A stretch of 43,229 nt of DNA from an uncultured Nioella sp. (GTDB lineage: Bacteria > Pseudomonadota > Alphaproteobacteria > Rhodobacterales > Rhodobacteraceae). The stretch is from positions 1 to 43,229 of the forward strand of contig CANLZL010000012.1 of the NCBI GenBank assembly GCA_947495575.1, in the 5' to 3' direction. This document shows positions 16,271 to 25,193 of the stretch, piece by piece (the stretch's first letter is position 1; every line of letters starts with the position of its first letter). The notes below the pieces were generated by a model. The model saw only the letters and a list, made by a program, of their open reading frames with translations. It did no database searches and was not told the DNA's origin. A program made the position numbers and the translations under genes.

Positions 16271-18829
16271 TCACGCCCTCCTTTGATCAGGCTTTTCGAG
16301 GACTATAACCTTCTTCGAAGCCATAACAGAGGCTGCGGGCCAGAGCCGTTCGATCATATGATACACCGTGCCGTCATTGGGCAAAGGCTCGTTTGGCCAC
16401 GGATAATCCGAACCAAACATGGCATTCATTTCCCGAACAACTTCGGATTTGGTCCAGAACATATTGCCAACCGGGAACAGGATCGGGTGCTCTGGCAGAG
16501 GGCCGGGCAGTTTATGTTCGAATTGGGGGAGCAGACGCTGCGATCCGGCCCAACCCACGATATATGGGTCAAAGGCTGAGACCAGCCCAATTTCATCCTG
16601 CCCGATCAGGTCGATGGCGGAGGAAAGATATTCCTTCCCGCCCAATAGGATGGTCATCAGAAAGTCTCGCCAGACATCGCCGGTGCTGGCCGATCCAATG
16701 GATTTCTTTTGGTGGATATGGCACCAGGTTTCGCCATCTCCGGCCGGGCCACCGGGGTGAAACAACTCCATGAATGGCAGGATATCGCGCCCACGATTGC
16801 TGCCGACCAAGACTTCAACCTCGATTTGGGCACGCTGCGCAATCTCATAGATTTCCTGTTCTTTTTCCTTGGTATTGGTCGTAATCACCACGCGCTCAGC
16901 ATGGCGGTAGGCGACGAACCGGCTTAGATCTTCGCCGAGATCATCTATGTAATGTGCATGAATATGAACACAGAAGGGCTTGATCTTGGTGTGATCTGCA
17001 TAGTCGAAGGTCTCGACCGCCATATCCTTGTGATACCAGTTATCCGAAGCGGCAAGCTGGGCTGTGGCTTCGGATTTGGATTTCCACATGAACCGGCGGT
17101 CCATGCTCCAGATCTTCTGGCGCTCCAAAATACGGTTTTTCTGATCTTTCTCTTCTGAAGAGAACATGAACGGAATGTCATAATCACCCGCCCCAACGAC
17201 GAATTTGCGCTGGAGCCGTAGCCGGTTTTCAAGGGCAAGACTGAGCAGCCCGAACAGCCTTTCCTCCGGCACTTCCTCATCGCTGGTCTGTTCTACTGTC
17301 GATTTTGCCGGAAGTCCCAGCAAGGTTTTTGCGGCCTCGGTTAAATCGCCAAAAGGAACACCATGCAGTTCGGGGACTTCGTCATAAAGTGGATCGTCGA
17401 ACCCGGTTGCACTATCAAATTTGACGACTTGGCACCCGAGCCTCATCGCATCGAAGACGACATTTGGCAGCGGGTCCAGCCGGGACGACAAAAACATTGC
17501 ATCTGCCGCACGCGCAACATCCAGATAGTAATCCCCCGCGGGCAGGAAGTAGAGATTGCCGTCAGGTTTGTTAGCTTTAGCCTCTTGGATATGCTTGTCC
17601 ATCCAGACCCCGAAGAACACATCCTCGTGGTTTAGCCCGTCTCCAACCCACAAAAATATGGTGTCTTCGTCGAGGTGTTTCGCTGCTTGCGCTGTCAAAA
17701 CAAATAGATCTGTGCCTTTGCGCCATTGTGCGTGACCTGCACCAAAGATCAATTTTTTTCCCTCAAGCGATCGGCCAATCAGCTTTTCAACCCGACGGCG
17801 GGCAGCCTGATATTCGGTCGTTGTGATCTGACCCACTACAAGATCATGTTGCGGGATGATGATGGTATCGCGGTCCGTATCAAAGGCCAGATCGTTGAAA
17901 AACGGCTGCCAGGAGCTCATCACGGCCTCTGAAGAAAACACCAGTAAGTCAGCAAAGGCTGCCAGCACAATCATCTTGTAGGCGGGTAAAGTGTAGTTGG
18001 AGAATTCGTGCAAATAACACGCAAAAGGAATGTCGCGCGGGACCAGGGCCTTTGCAAAAAAGAAGCACTCGACCGAGTTCAGCAGCGCGAACGAGACCTG
18101 ATCCAAGGCAGGATGTTTGAAATATTTCAGATCTTCGCCCGGTTGTTCGGACAGAAGTATGACGCATGCGTTTTCACGAAATTCTTCTTGGATCTGGCCG
18201 CCACGTAATGCAGCGACCACAACATTGTGGGTTTCCGCGGCTTCCCGCACCAGTTTCAGACCGACAATTGGCGCACCGGTTTTTGAAAGTTCGTGAACAC
18301 AGATCAGGCAGGTCGGCTTGGCCGGATTAAACGTCTTGTTTCCCTGCAACTGATTGCGACGGACGTCTCGCACCGACCGTCTGCCTTCGTGCAGCCCATG
18401 TTGAATATAGTGTTGGAATGGCGACACGCCGGCCGCAGAAATATCCGGATAAATCGTGAGGTAATATTCTTCAGAAAAATCCGAGATTTGCTCGTCAATC
18501 GGGCTGCCCATCACGATAAGCTCGAAGGCCAGTTCACAGGCGCCCTCGACACCCTCTTCAATGGCTTGGGAAAGCTCTTCGTCAATCACCAGATCTGCCA
18601 ATTGCATATCGAGATCGGCTATGTTCAGCCGCGCCCTTTGATACTGGTTGGCGATCCTGCCTTCTTCCTGCCCGTGATGTTTGTAATGCTCAGCAGGATC
18701 CAACCCGCCTTCCACGATGTCAGGGTATTGGGCTGCATAGAGTTCTGGATCAAAACGATATGTAGCTCGAGGAAGGGTGTGGCCGGCTTCGGTCAGAATC
18801 CGGACCCAAAGGGAATCAAGAGATGTCAC
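16271..18829 (-). CDS. Fused glycosyltransferase: GT4 domain plus RgpF-type domain
   Basis: 852 aa. Two related ~35-residue segments at 24-58 and 118-151 share the pattern Y..YPDI..G..P..HY..HG..EGR. A GT4-like glycosyltransferase follows from ~173 to ~520 (GAGHAQWRKGTDLF, LWVGDG, LSSRLDPLPNVVFDAMRLGC). From about 613 to the end there is a rhamnan-synthesis F (RgpF-type) domain (FCVHIHAHYIDDL, SNRGRDILPFMELF, HIHQKKS, FPVGNMFW). It probably adds rhamnose or another sugar in the cytoplasm, with two activities on one chain. The GTG start at 18829 overlaps the TGA of the 171-aa gene (GTGA), so translation is coupled. The DNA is of intermediate GC. Confidence 0.85.
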   Translation of the reverse strand: MTSLDSLWVRILTEAGHTLPRATYRFDPELYAAQYPDIVEGGLDPAEHYKHHGQEEGRIANQYQRARLNIADLDMQLADLVIDEELSQAIEEGVEGACELAFELIVMGSPIDEQISDFSEEYYLTIYPDISAAGVSPFQHYIQHGLHEGRRSVRDVRRNQLQGNKTFNPAKPTCLICVHELSKTGAPIVGLKLVREAAETHNVVVAALRGGQIQEEFRENACVILLSEQPGEDLKYFKHPALDQVSFALLNSVECFFFAKALVPRDIPFACYLHEFSNYTLPAYKMIVLAAFADLLVFSSEAVMSSWQPFFNDLAFDTDRDTIIIPQHDLVVGQITTTEYQAARRRVEKLIGRSLEGKKLIFGAGHAQWRKGTDLFVLTAQAAKHLDEDTIFLWVGDGLNHEDVFFGVWMDKHIQEAKANKPDGNLYFLPAGDYYLDVARAADAMFLSSRLDPLPNVVFDAMRLGCQVVKFDSATGFDDPLYDEVPELHGVPFGDLTEAAKTLLGLPAKSTVEQTSDEEVPEERLFGLLSLALENRLRLQRKFVVGAGDYDIPFMFSSEEKDQKNRILERQKIWSMDRRFMWKSKSEATAQLAASDNWYHKDMAVETFDYADHTKIKPFCVHIHAHYIDDLGEDLSRFVAYRHAERVVITTNTKEKEQEIYEIAQRAQIEVEVLVGSNRGRDILPFMELFHPGGPAGDGETWCHIHQKKSIGSASTGDVWRDFLMTILLGGKEYLSSAIDLIGQDEIGLVSAFDPYIVGWAGSQRLLPQFEHKLPGPLPEHPILFPVGNMFWTKSEVVREMNAMFGSDYPWPNEPLPNDGTVYHMIERLWPAASVMASKKVIVLEKPDQRRA

Positions 18830-19341
18830 GCGATAGTGTCTTTCGGAACAAGGTGTTGGCGCATTGCATCAATCACCTCTCTCGAATGGAGGTCGGTAAT
18901 ATTTGGTGCCAAATTTAGCAGAAGCTGGGTGAAGAGCGGGTTTGCGATGATTTGAGGGCCGAGTAGTAGAAACTCCAATTTGTCATCATCGAGAAATTGG
19001 GCCTCGATGACCCAAGGGTCAGCTTCGGCCCGCTCAAGAAGGTCGGTTACGTCATGTACCCCTCCCTCAGGGCAATACAGCAAGGGCGTCAGGGTTTGGT
19101 GTTGTTGCAGGCCATTTGGAAAGTGGCGAATTCGCAGCAGCATCTGCCGCAGGATTTCCAACTGCCCTGCGGGCGTTGTCAGAAATTCGAAGATCAAAGG
19201 ATCGACGGTGGCGTCAATTGGTGCAAATGCGGGGATTTCACTATGACTAGGTAAATTGGCCAGCACACAGCTTCCGGGCCACAAAAAAGAAAGGCTCCCG
19301 AGGGTTGATAGATCGGGATTTAGGGACGTGGTGATAAACAT
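18826..19341 (-). CDS. Conserved-looking protein of unknown function in glycan operon
   Basis: 171 aa, soluble, no signal peptide or obvious catalytic motif; notable stretches are FLWPGSCVLANLP, LLYCPEGGVHDVTDLL and EFLLLGPQIIANPLFTQLL. The gene begins 5 bp after the stop of the SDR gene at 19346 and its own stop overlaps the GTG of the GT4-RgpF gene by four bases, so it is held between two sugar genes by translational coupling. That position suggests a function in the same pathway, for instance a partner of the glycosyltransferase. I cannot name a family. The phrase 'LLLGPQIIANPLF' recalls 'AVLGPRIISRPEF' in the N-terminal part of the RgpF-type protein at 26210-28111, so it may be related to that domain. 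Confidence 0.75.
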   Translation of the reverse strand: MFITTSLNPDLSTLGSLSFLWPGSCVLANLPSHSEIPAFAPIDATVDPLIFEFLTTPAGQLEILRQMLLRIRHFPNGLQQHQTLTPLLYCPEGGVHDVTDLLERAEADPWVIEAQFLDDDKLEFLLLGPQIIANPLFTQLLLNLAPNITDLHSREVIDAMRQHLVPKDTIA

Positions 19342-19345
19342 GGCT

Positions 19346-20281
19346 TTAAATCAACTGATTGCGGGCCTTAAGGCGCGTCGTAAGCCGGTGAAGGCCTGTT
19401 TTCAGTGGAATTTGGGCCTTCCAGCCCAAGACCGTTTCAGCCCTTCTACAATCCAAGACGTTGGATTGAACATCGTACAAGGTTGGTTGATGCACCCTAT
19501 TCAATTTTTCGCCTATAATGCTCTCCAAGACTTCGATGAGCGTGTTCAGGCTTGTACCCACGCCGCTGCCAATATTGAGCAGCTCCGTCGGGCGGGCTCC
19601 CATATCTAGCCGCACAGTGCGTTCGACCGCATCACATAAATCTTCGATCTCGATATAATCACGTTCGGCACTGCCATCGCCGATCATCTGAAAGGGCAAT
19701 CCTTCCGAGATTGCACGCAGCAATATAGGAATAACCCCCTGTTTGGGTTTGTGGACGAGAGAACCATAAGGGTTGGCCACCCGCAGGATCATCAGCTGAA
19801 TACCGTGCACGCGTGCCATTTGGATAAAGGCGCGCTCCAGACACAGCTTGTGCAAACCATAAAAGCCTTTTGGGTTGGTTGGGTGTCCTTCACGGATAGG
19901 AAGCTCTAGCGTATCGCCATAAATGGCACCCCCGGAAGAGAAGAAAACCAAACGCCCTTGCCAGCCCTTGGCCAACATCCGTTCGACCATGTCGATATGG
20001 GGCAGGATATGTTTTCGGCTAAGATCCGCGAAGTTTTTGAACTCCACGCGGGGATTGGCCAATCCTGCGCAATGCAAAATCGTCGCATCATCATCCCCTT
20101 TGGCCAGCCATTCTGCATCAAATAGGTCTTTAACCTGTATCTGAGCGGGATGATCCTGTGGCAGAAGCGGACAGGGTCGGCGGGACACGGCTTTGACACC
20201 AAATTCCGTAGAGTTAACAAAATGTTGGGTGAGCGAGGATCCGACAACTCCGGAAGCTCCTGTAATATAAATATTCTTCAT
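19346..20281 (-). CDS. NAD-dependent epimerase/dehydratase (extended SDR)
   Basis: 311 aa. MKNIYITGASGVVGSSL carries the GxxGxxG NAD site, FFSSGGAIYG the catalytic Ser/Thr region and YGLHK the YxxxK pair; RDYIEIEDLCDAV is the typical downstream block. This is an extended-SDR nucleotide-sugar enzyme, either an epimerase or a 4-keto reductase; substrate cannot be told from sequence alone. It leads the minus-strand unit SDR, 171-aa protein, GT4-RgpF, sulfotransferase-like, and is divergent from rmlC. Confidence 0.85.
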   Translation of the reverse strand: MKNIYITGASGVVGSSLTQHFVNSTEFGVKAVSRRPCPLLPQDHPAQIQVKDLFDAEWLAKGDDDATILHCAGLANPRVEFKNFADLSRKHILPHIDMVERMLAKGWQGRLVFFSSGGAIYGDTLELPIREGHPTNPKGFYGLHKLCLERAFIQMARVHGIQLMILRVANPYGSLVHKPKQGVIPILLRAISEGLPFQMIGDGSAERDYIEIEDLCDAVERTVRLDMGARPTELLNIGSGVGTSLNTLIEVLESIIGEKLNRVHQPTLYDVQSNVLDCRRAETVLGWKAQIPLKTGLHRLTTRLKARNQLI

Positions 20282-20563
20282 AAACTATATGCTCGCCAGA
20301 AAAATTTATAGATGAACCGCACATGGTTCATATCTTAACATAATCAAATCGCCTTAGCCTGATGCATCAAAATCTACTGTGCAGCATCGGCTTCGTGTCT
20401 CACGTCTAAATTTTGCGCACAACCTACAAAATTGTCGCTCTAAATGGAACATAAACGCGCTCTACAACTAAGTTTCTACCTGCGTCATCGTTTTTCGTTT
20501 CGCCCCCGTGACGCGGCGCATTTGTCTTGTTAGATAGCACTTGATTTTAACATAGCACATCTC
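20282..20563. promoter_or_regulatory. Divergent promoter region before the rml operon
   Basis: This 282-bp, AT-rich gap lies between the SDR gene (-) and rmlC (+) and must drive both the rhamnose operon and the opposite glycosyltransferase unit. I see no strong inverted repeat. A TTGTTA near 20527 with an AT-rich segment 17 bases later is a weak promoter candidate for rmlC. Confidence 0.4.
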
Positions 20564-21142
20564 ATGGGGACATCCTTGAAAATTGAAGATACACCGCTAC
20601 CGAGCGTCAAGGTCCTGACCCCACCTCGTTTCGGCGATGCTCGCGGATTTTTTAGCGAAAGCTGGAACCAGCGGACTCTCGCCGACGCAGGGTTGGAATT
20701 TGACTTCGTCCAGGACAACCATTCAATGTCGGCGACCGAAGGTACCGTGCGCGGGCTCCATTTTCAGGCCCCGCCTCATGCGCAGGACAAGCTTGTGCGG
20801 TGTGGACGCGGTCGGCTGTTTGATGTGGCCGTTGATATTCGCAAGGGGTCTCCAACCTATGGGCAATGGTTTGGCATTGAACTGAGCTTTGAGAACGGGA
20901 AGCAATTACTTGTTCCAGCCGGTTTCTTGCACGGGTTCATCACACGCGAGCCTGACACTGAGATCATTTATAAATGTACGGATTACTACTCCCCCGAAGC
21001 CGATGGGGGGGTGCGCTTTGATGATCCGGATATTGGCATTGACTGGGGTGTGGGGGATGTAGAGCCGGTTTTGTCCGACAAAGACCGCATCGCCCCCTTC
21101 CTCAAGGATTTTGAAAGCCCCTTTGTCTGGGAAGGAAATTAA
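20564..21142 (+). CDS. rmlC: dTDP-4-dehydrorhamnose 3,5-epimerase
   Basis: 192 aa. The cupin fold is marked by GDARGFFSESWN, DNHSMSATEGTVRGLHFQ (catalytic His region), VDIRKGSPTYG, the catalytic-loop segment VPAGFLHGF and YKCTDYYSPEADGGVRFDDP. It performs the third step of dTDP-L-rhamnose synthesis. The ATG at 20564 lacks a clear ribosome site; the TTG at 20576, four codons later, has GGGGA just upstream and gives the family-like start LKIEDTPLP, so the real start may be 20576. First gene of rmlCBDA. Confidence 0.95.
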   Translation: MGTSLKIEDTPLPSVKVLTPPRFGDARGFFSESWNQRTLADAGLEFDFVQDNHSMSATEGTVRGLHFQAPPHAQDKLVRCGRGRLFDVAVDIRKGSPTYGQWFGIELSFENGKQLLVPAGFLHGFITREPDTEIIYKCTDYYSPEADGGVRFDDPDIGIDWGVGDVEPVLSDKDRIAPFLKDFESPFVWEGN

Positions 21143-21145
21143 AAG

Positions 21146-22192
21146 ATGAAAATTCTTGTAACGGGTGGTGCTGGTTTTATCGGTTCCGCCGTTGTGCGTC
21201 TGGCTGTGTCGCGCGGCCATGAGGTAGTCAATCTTGATGCGCTGACCTATGCGGCGTGCCTTGAGAATGTGGCGCCTGTGGCGGATAGTCCCAATTACAG
21301 TTTTGAACAGGCCGATATCCGCGACCGTGCCGCGCTGGATCGGATCTTTGCGGCCCACAAGCCTGATGCCGTGATGCATCTGGCCGCCGAGAGTCATGTC
21401 GACCGGTCGATTGATGGGCCCGGCGATTTCATCGAGACCAATATCACCGGCACATTCAATATGCTGGAGGCCGCGCGCAAATATTGGCTTGAGGCTGGCA
21501 AACCCGAACGCTTCCGCTTCCACCACATCTCAACCGACGAGGTTTTTGGTTCTCTGCCCAACGATCCTTCGGTGCAGTTCACCGAAACGACATCTTATGA
21601 CCCGCGCAGCCCCTATTCGGCCTCCAAGGCGGCCTCGGATCATCTGGTCAATGCCTGGGCCGAAACCTATGGCCTGCCGGTGGTCCTGACCAATTGCTCG
21701 AACAATTACGGGCCCTATCACTTCCCCGAGAAACTGGTGCCCGTTGTCATTTTGCGGGCGCTGGCTGGTGAATCCATTCCGGTCTATGGCGCGGGTGAAA
21801 ACATTCGCGACTGGCTCTATGTAGAGGATCACGCCGATGCGCTGCTGTTGGTACTGGAAAAGGGCCAGCTTGGCCGCTCCTACAATATCGGCGGTGAGAA
21901 TGAGGCCAAAAATATCGACATCGTGAAAACGATCTGCTCGATCCTCAATGAAAAGCGTCCCAAGAACCATGACTATGCCGAGCAGATCACTTTCGTGACC
22001 GACCGCCCGGGCCATGACATGCGCTATGCGATCGACCCCACGCGCATTTCCGAGGAACTGGGCTGGCATCCATCCGTGACGCTGGAGGAAGGCCTGGAAA
22101 AGACTGTTCAGTGGTATCTAGACAATGAGGAATGGTGGCGCGCCTTGCAAAACCGGGATGGCGTTGGCGAAAGGCTGGGAAAAACAGCATGA
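21146..22192 (+). CDS. rmlB: dTDP-glucose 4,6-dehydratase
   Basis: 348 aa. [17 protein letters not shown] provides the NAD motif; [28 protein letters not shown] with the catalytic Thr-Asp-Glu, YSASKA (YxxxK) and [15 protein letters not shown] are unmistakable RmlB signatures. It makes dTDP-4-keto-6-deoxyglucose. It starts three bases after the rmlC stop with GGAA upstream, and its stop overlaps the rmlD start. Confidence 0.98.
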   Translation: MKILVTGGAGFIGSAVVRLAVSRGHEVVNLDALTYAACLENVAPVADSPNYSFEQADIRDRAALDRIFAAHKPDAVMHLAAESHVDRSIDGPGDFIETNITGTFNMLEAARKYWLEAGKPERFRFHHISTDEVFGSLPNDPSVQFTETTSYDPRSPYSASKAASDHLVNAWAETYGLPVVLTNCSNNYGPYHFPEKLVPVVILRALAGESIPVYGAGENIRDWLYVEDHADALLLVLEKGQLGRSYNIGGENEAKNIDIVKTICSILNEKRPKNHDYAEQITFVTDRPGHDMRYAIDPTRISEELGWHPSVTLEEGLEKTVQWYLDNEEWWRALQNRDGVGERLGKTA

Positions 22193-23043
22193 AGACCCTT
22201 GTCTTTGGCAAGACCGGTCAGGTTGCGCTTGAGTTGCAGGCCCGCGCGGATGTGATCGCTTTGGATCGGACTCAGGCGGACCTGTGTGATGGTGCGGCCT
22301 GTGCGGATGCGATCCGCGCCCACAAGCCCGACGCTGTGATCAATGCTGCAGCCTATACAGCTGTCGATAAAGCCGAAAGCGATGAGGAAACCGCGACGCT
22401 TGTAAACGGGGCGGCCCCTGCGGCAATGGCGGGGGCTTGTGCCGATCTGGACATCCCTTTTGTGCATATTTCGACCGATTATGTCTTTGACGGATCAGGC
22501 GATACCCCGTGGCCGGTTGATGCTGCCACGGGGCCGCTTGGGGTCTATGGGCGGACGAAGTTGCAGGGCGAAGAGGGCGTTCGCAGCGCCGGGGGCACCT
22601 ATGCAATCCTGCGCACCTCTTGGGTGGTGTCGGCCCATGGCAATAATTTTGTGAAAACCATGCTCAGGCTTGGGGCTGAACGTGACCTGTTGACCATAGT
22701 GGCCGATCAGGTTGGCGGCCCGACCGCGGCCGGCGATATTGCCGCGGCCTGTCTTGAGATTGTGCAGCAGTTAAGAACGGATCCTGGCAAATCCGGAACC
22801 TATCACTTTTCAGGAGGCCCAGATGTCTCTTGGGCTGATTTTGCCCGTGAGATTTTTGCCCAGGCCGACATTACCTGTGATGTTAAAGATATTCCCAGTT
22901 CCGATTTTCCGACACCGGCCAAACGCCCCAAAAATTCTAGGATGGATTATTCCGCCACACATAATGCTTTTGGCATTTCCCGCCCCGATTGGCGCCTGAG
23001 CCTGTCGGAAATTCTAAAAAATATTGAGGTCCTCACATCATGA
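22189..23043 (+). CDS. rmlD: dTDP-4-dehydrorhamnose reductase
   Basis: 284 aa from the ATG at 22189, which overlaps the rmlB stop as ATGA; a longer in-frame start at 22132 lies inside rmlB and is rejected. [13 protein letters not shown] is the nucleotide-binding motif, followed by [27 protein letters not shown] and YGRTKLQGE with the catalytic YxxxK. It catalyses the last step to dTDP-L-rhamnose using NAD(P)H. Gene order C-B-D-A with overlaps implies one transcript. Confidence 0.97.
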   Translation: MKTLVFGKTGQVALELQARADVIALDRTQADLCDGAACADAIRAHKPDAVINAAAYTAVDKAESDEETATLVNGAAPAAMAGACADLDIPFVHISTDYVFDGSGDTPWPVDAATGPLGVYGRTKLQGEEGVRSAGGTYAILRTSWVVSAHGNNFVKTMLRLGAERDLLTIVADQVGGPTAAGDIAAACLEIVQQLRTDPGKSGTYHFSGGPDVSWADFAREIFAQADITCDVKDIPSSDFPTPAKRPKNSRMDYSATHNAFGISRPDWRLSLSEILKNIEVLTS

Positions 23044-23909
23044 CCAATCGTAAAGGTATTATCTTGGCAGGCGGCTCTGGCACGCGGCTTTACCCCATTA
23101 CAATCGGCGTCTCGAAACAGCTTCTGCCGATCTATGACAAACCCATGGTTTACTACCCGCTTTCGGTTCTGATGCTGGCGGGTATACGCGAGATCGCAGT
23201 GATCACCACGCCGCATGACCAAGAGCAGTTCAAACGCACCCTGGGTGACGGCAGCCAATGGGGTATCACCCTGACCTATATCCGGCAAGATTCCCCAGAT
23301 GGTCTGGCACAGGCCTATCTTCTGGCCGAAGATTTTCTGGATGGTGCCCCGTCTGCGATGGTTCTGGGCGACAACATCTTTTTTGGCCATGGCCTGCCGA
23401 GATTGTTGGAAGAGGCAGACCGTCAGACCGGTGGCGGTACCGTCTTTGGCTATCACGTCGCCGACCCTGAGCGGTATGGCGTCGTTGATTTTGATGGTGC
23501 TGGAAGTGTGAAGGCGATTGTCGAAAAACCCGAAGTCCCACCCTCAAACCATGCCGTAACCGGGCTCTATTTTCTCGATGGAACCGCACCGCAGCGTGCC
23601 GCCAAGGTCAAACCCTCTGATCGCGGTGAGCTTGAGATCACCTCGCTTCTGGAAAGCTACCTCGCAGATGGCCTTCTCAGCGTCAAACGAATGGGACGTG
23701 GCTATGCCTGGCTGGATACCGGCACCCATGGCAGCCTTCTGGATGCAGGTAATTTTGTGCGCACGCTGGAGAAACGTCAGGGCATGCAAACTGGCAGCCC
23801 CGACGAAATCGCTTTTGACCAAGGCTGGATTTCCCCTGAAGAGCTTGCCGAACGTGCAGAGCTTTTCCGCAAAAACAGCTACGGGACTTATCTGGCCTCC
23901 ATTCTCTGA
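23040..23909 (+). CDS. rmlA: Glucose-1-phosphate thymidylyltransferase
   Basis: 289 aa. The N-terminal KGIILAGGSGTRLYPIT is the nucleotidyl-transfer motif; SKQLLPIYDKPMVYYPLS, EDFLDGAPSAMVLGDNIFFG and EKP follow, as in all RmlA proteins. It starts dTDP-rhamnose synthesis from glucose-1-phosphate and dTTP. The ATG overlaps the rmlD stop (ATGA). Confidence 0.98.
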   Translation: MTNRKGIILAGGSGTRLYPITIGVSKQLLPIYDKPMVYYPLSVLMLAGIREIAVITTPHDQEQFKRTLGDGSQWGITLTYIRQDSPDGLAQAYLLAEDFLDGAPSAMVLGDNIFFGHGLPRLLEEADRQTGGGTVFGYHVADPERYGVVDFDGAGSVKAIVEKPEVPPSNHAVTGLYFLDGTAPQRAAKVKPSDRGELEITSLLESYLADGLLSVKRMGRGYAWLDTGTHGSLLDAGNFVRTLEKRQGMQTGSPDEIAFDQGWISPEELAERAELFRKNSYGTYLASIL

Positions 23910-23916
23910 TGGTGCC

Positions 23917-23934
23917 GGGCGCCGGAAGGCGCCC
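23917..23934 (+). other. GC hairpin between rmlA and the following epimerase gene
   Basis: GGGCGCC-GGAA-GGCGCCC is a perfect 7-bp stem with a GGAA tetraloop, 7 bp after the rmlA stop. No T-run follows, so it should not stop transcription fully; a processing or stability element within the operon is likely. Confidence 0.6.
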
Positions 23935-23968
23935 GCTGTCATTCAATTGCAAGTCAAACGGATATCTC

Positions 23969-25072
23969 ATGACCAATTCGACAACACGTGCGCGCATTCT
24001 TATCACCGGCGGGGCGGGCTTTATCGGGTCTCGGCTTGCCGCCCGGCTTGCCGCATGGGCCGATGTGACGGTATTCGACAATTTTCACCCCCAGGTGCAT
24101 GAAGGTAATCCCGCAAATCGCAACAGGTTGTCAGAACATGGGATTGCCGTCATCGAGGGCGATATCCGGGATGCCAAAGCGGTCGCGCAGGCGGTTGTGC
24201 AAATTGACCCCACGATCATCTACCACCTCGCAGCCGAAACCGGCACGGGCCAATCCTTTGACCTGGTGGCTCGATATAATGATGTGAATATCATGGGCAC
24301 GGCGCATCTGATTGAAGCTATTCGCGCGCATGCCCCCAATGCGGGTCGCGTTATCCTGGCCGGGTCGCGATCAGTTTATGGCGAAGGCGCTTGTGTAGAT
24401 GAAGACGGTCATCCGACTCCGGCCGTTGAACGGCTTGAAGCGGACCTGGCCGCCGGTGATTTTGGCCCCAAGGATCGCTCCGGTCGCACCCTGACACCGG
24501 TGGCCACGGATGGATCTTGTGTGGTTGCCCCTGCGTCGATTTATGCCTCGACCAAATTGATGCAGGAATATCTTCTGCAACAGGCCTTTTGGGGAACAGA
24601 CGTTCAGGTGGGGATTCTACGGCTCCAAAACGTTTATGGGGCCGGCCAATCCCTCAACAACCCCTATACGGGTGTCTTGTCGATCTTCACCCGCCAAATC
24701 ATGGAAGAAAAAACCCTTAATATTTTTGAAGACGGAGAGATTACCCGCGACTTCGTCGAAGTCGATGACGTGGTGTCAGCCTTCGAGGTGATGGGGCGGG
24801 TTGAAACCGTTCCCGCCGGTGTGGTTGATATCGGCTCAGGCGAGGCGGCGACAATCCTGGATGTGTCCCGTCGACTATTGCGTCTTCTGGGCGCGCCGGA
24901 GGATCGCTATGTCATCACCGGGGCCTATCGTCCGGGCGATATCCGTTATGCGGTTGCAGATATTTCACGGGCTGGAACAATTCTGGGCTGGGCACCACAG
25001 AAGTCGCTGGACCAAGGGTTGAGCAATCTGGTGACCTGGTCGCAAGAGACGATACAAAACGAAGCAACGTAA
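23969..25072 (+). CDS. Nucleotide-sugar epimerase, probably dTDP-L-rhamnose 4-epimerase-like
   Basis: 367 aa from the ATG at 23969, giving [16 protein letters not shown] at the usual distance. An earlier ATG at 23909 overlaps the rmlA stop, but its first 20 codons would translate the hairpin, so I reject it. AGSRSVYGEG and YASTK carry the catalytic residues; LQNVYGAGQSLNNPYTGVLSIFTRQI resembles enzymes annotated as dTDP-L-rhamnose 4-epimerases. A position directly behind rmlCBDA supports a dTDP-sugar substrate, which would give 6-deoxy-L-talose. UDP-sugar epimerisation is the main alternative. Confidence 0.8.
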   Translation: MTNSTTRARILITGGAGFIGSRLAARLAAWADVTVFDNFHPQVHEGNPANRNRLSEHGIAVIEGDIRDAKAVAQAVVQIDPTIIYHLAAETGTGQSFDLVARYNDVNIMGTAHLIEAIRAHAPNAGRVILAGSRSVYGEGACVDEDGHPTPAVERLEADLAAGDFGPKDRSGRTLTPVATDGSCVVAPASIYASTKLMQEYLLQQAFWGTDVQVGILRLQNVYGAGQSLNNPYTGVLSIFTRQIMEEKTLNIFEDGEITRDFVEVDDVVSAFEVMGRVETVPAGVVDIGSGEAATILDVSRRLLRLLGAPEDRYVITGAYRPGDIRYAVADISRAGTILGWAPQKSLDQGLSNLVTWSQETIQNEAT

Positions 25073-25120
25073 CCGTAACAGGCAACAATTGGCGCGCGCG
25101 CCCGCCCCCACGGTTTTTTT
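25071..25120 (+). terminator. Intrinsic terminator after the rml operon
   Basis: AACCGT (25071-25076, overlapping the stop codon) pairs with ACGGTT (25110-25115); inside is the self-complementary GGCGCGCGCGCC. The outer stem runs directly into TTTTTTT (25114-25120). This is a convincing terminator that separates the rhamnose operon from the next unit. Confidence 0.75.
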
Positions 25121-25193
25121 GTTAACAGAATTGCAGTTGCAAGCGACCTTTCCCACGAGGTAATCGGGGAAGACCCTAAAGAAGAAAACGCCA

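Noticed and set aside
22132-22188. Upstream start for rmlD
   Set aside because: It lies inside rmlB. The ATG at 22189 has the ATGA overlap typical of this operon and begins directly before the nucleotide-binding motif.
23909-23968. TGATG start for the epimerase after rmlA
   Set aside because: The first 20 codons would be the GC hairpin and an intergenic stretch; the Rossmann motif fits the ATG at 23969.
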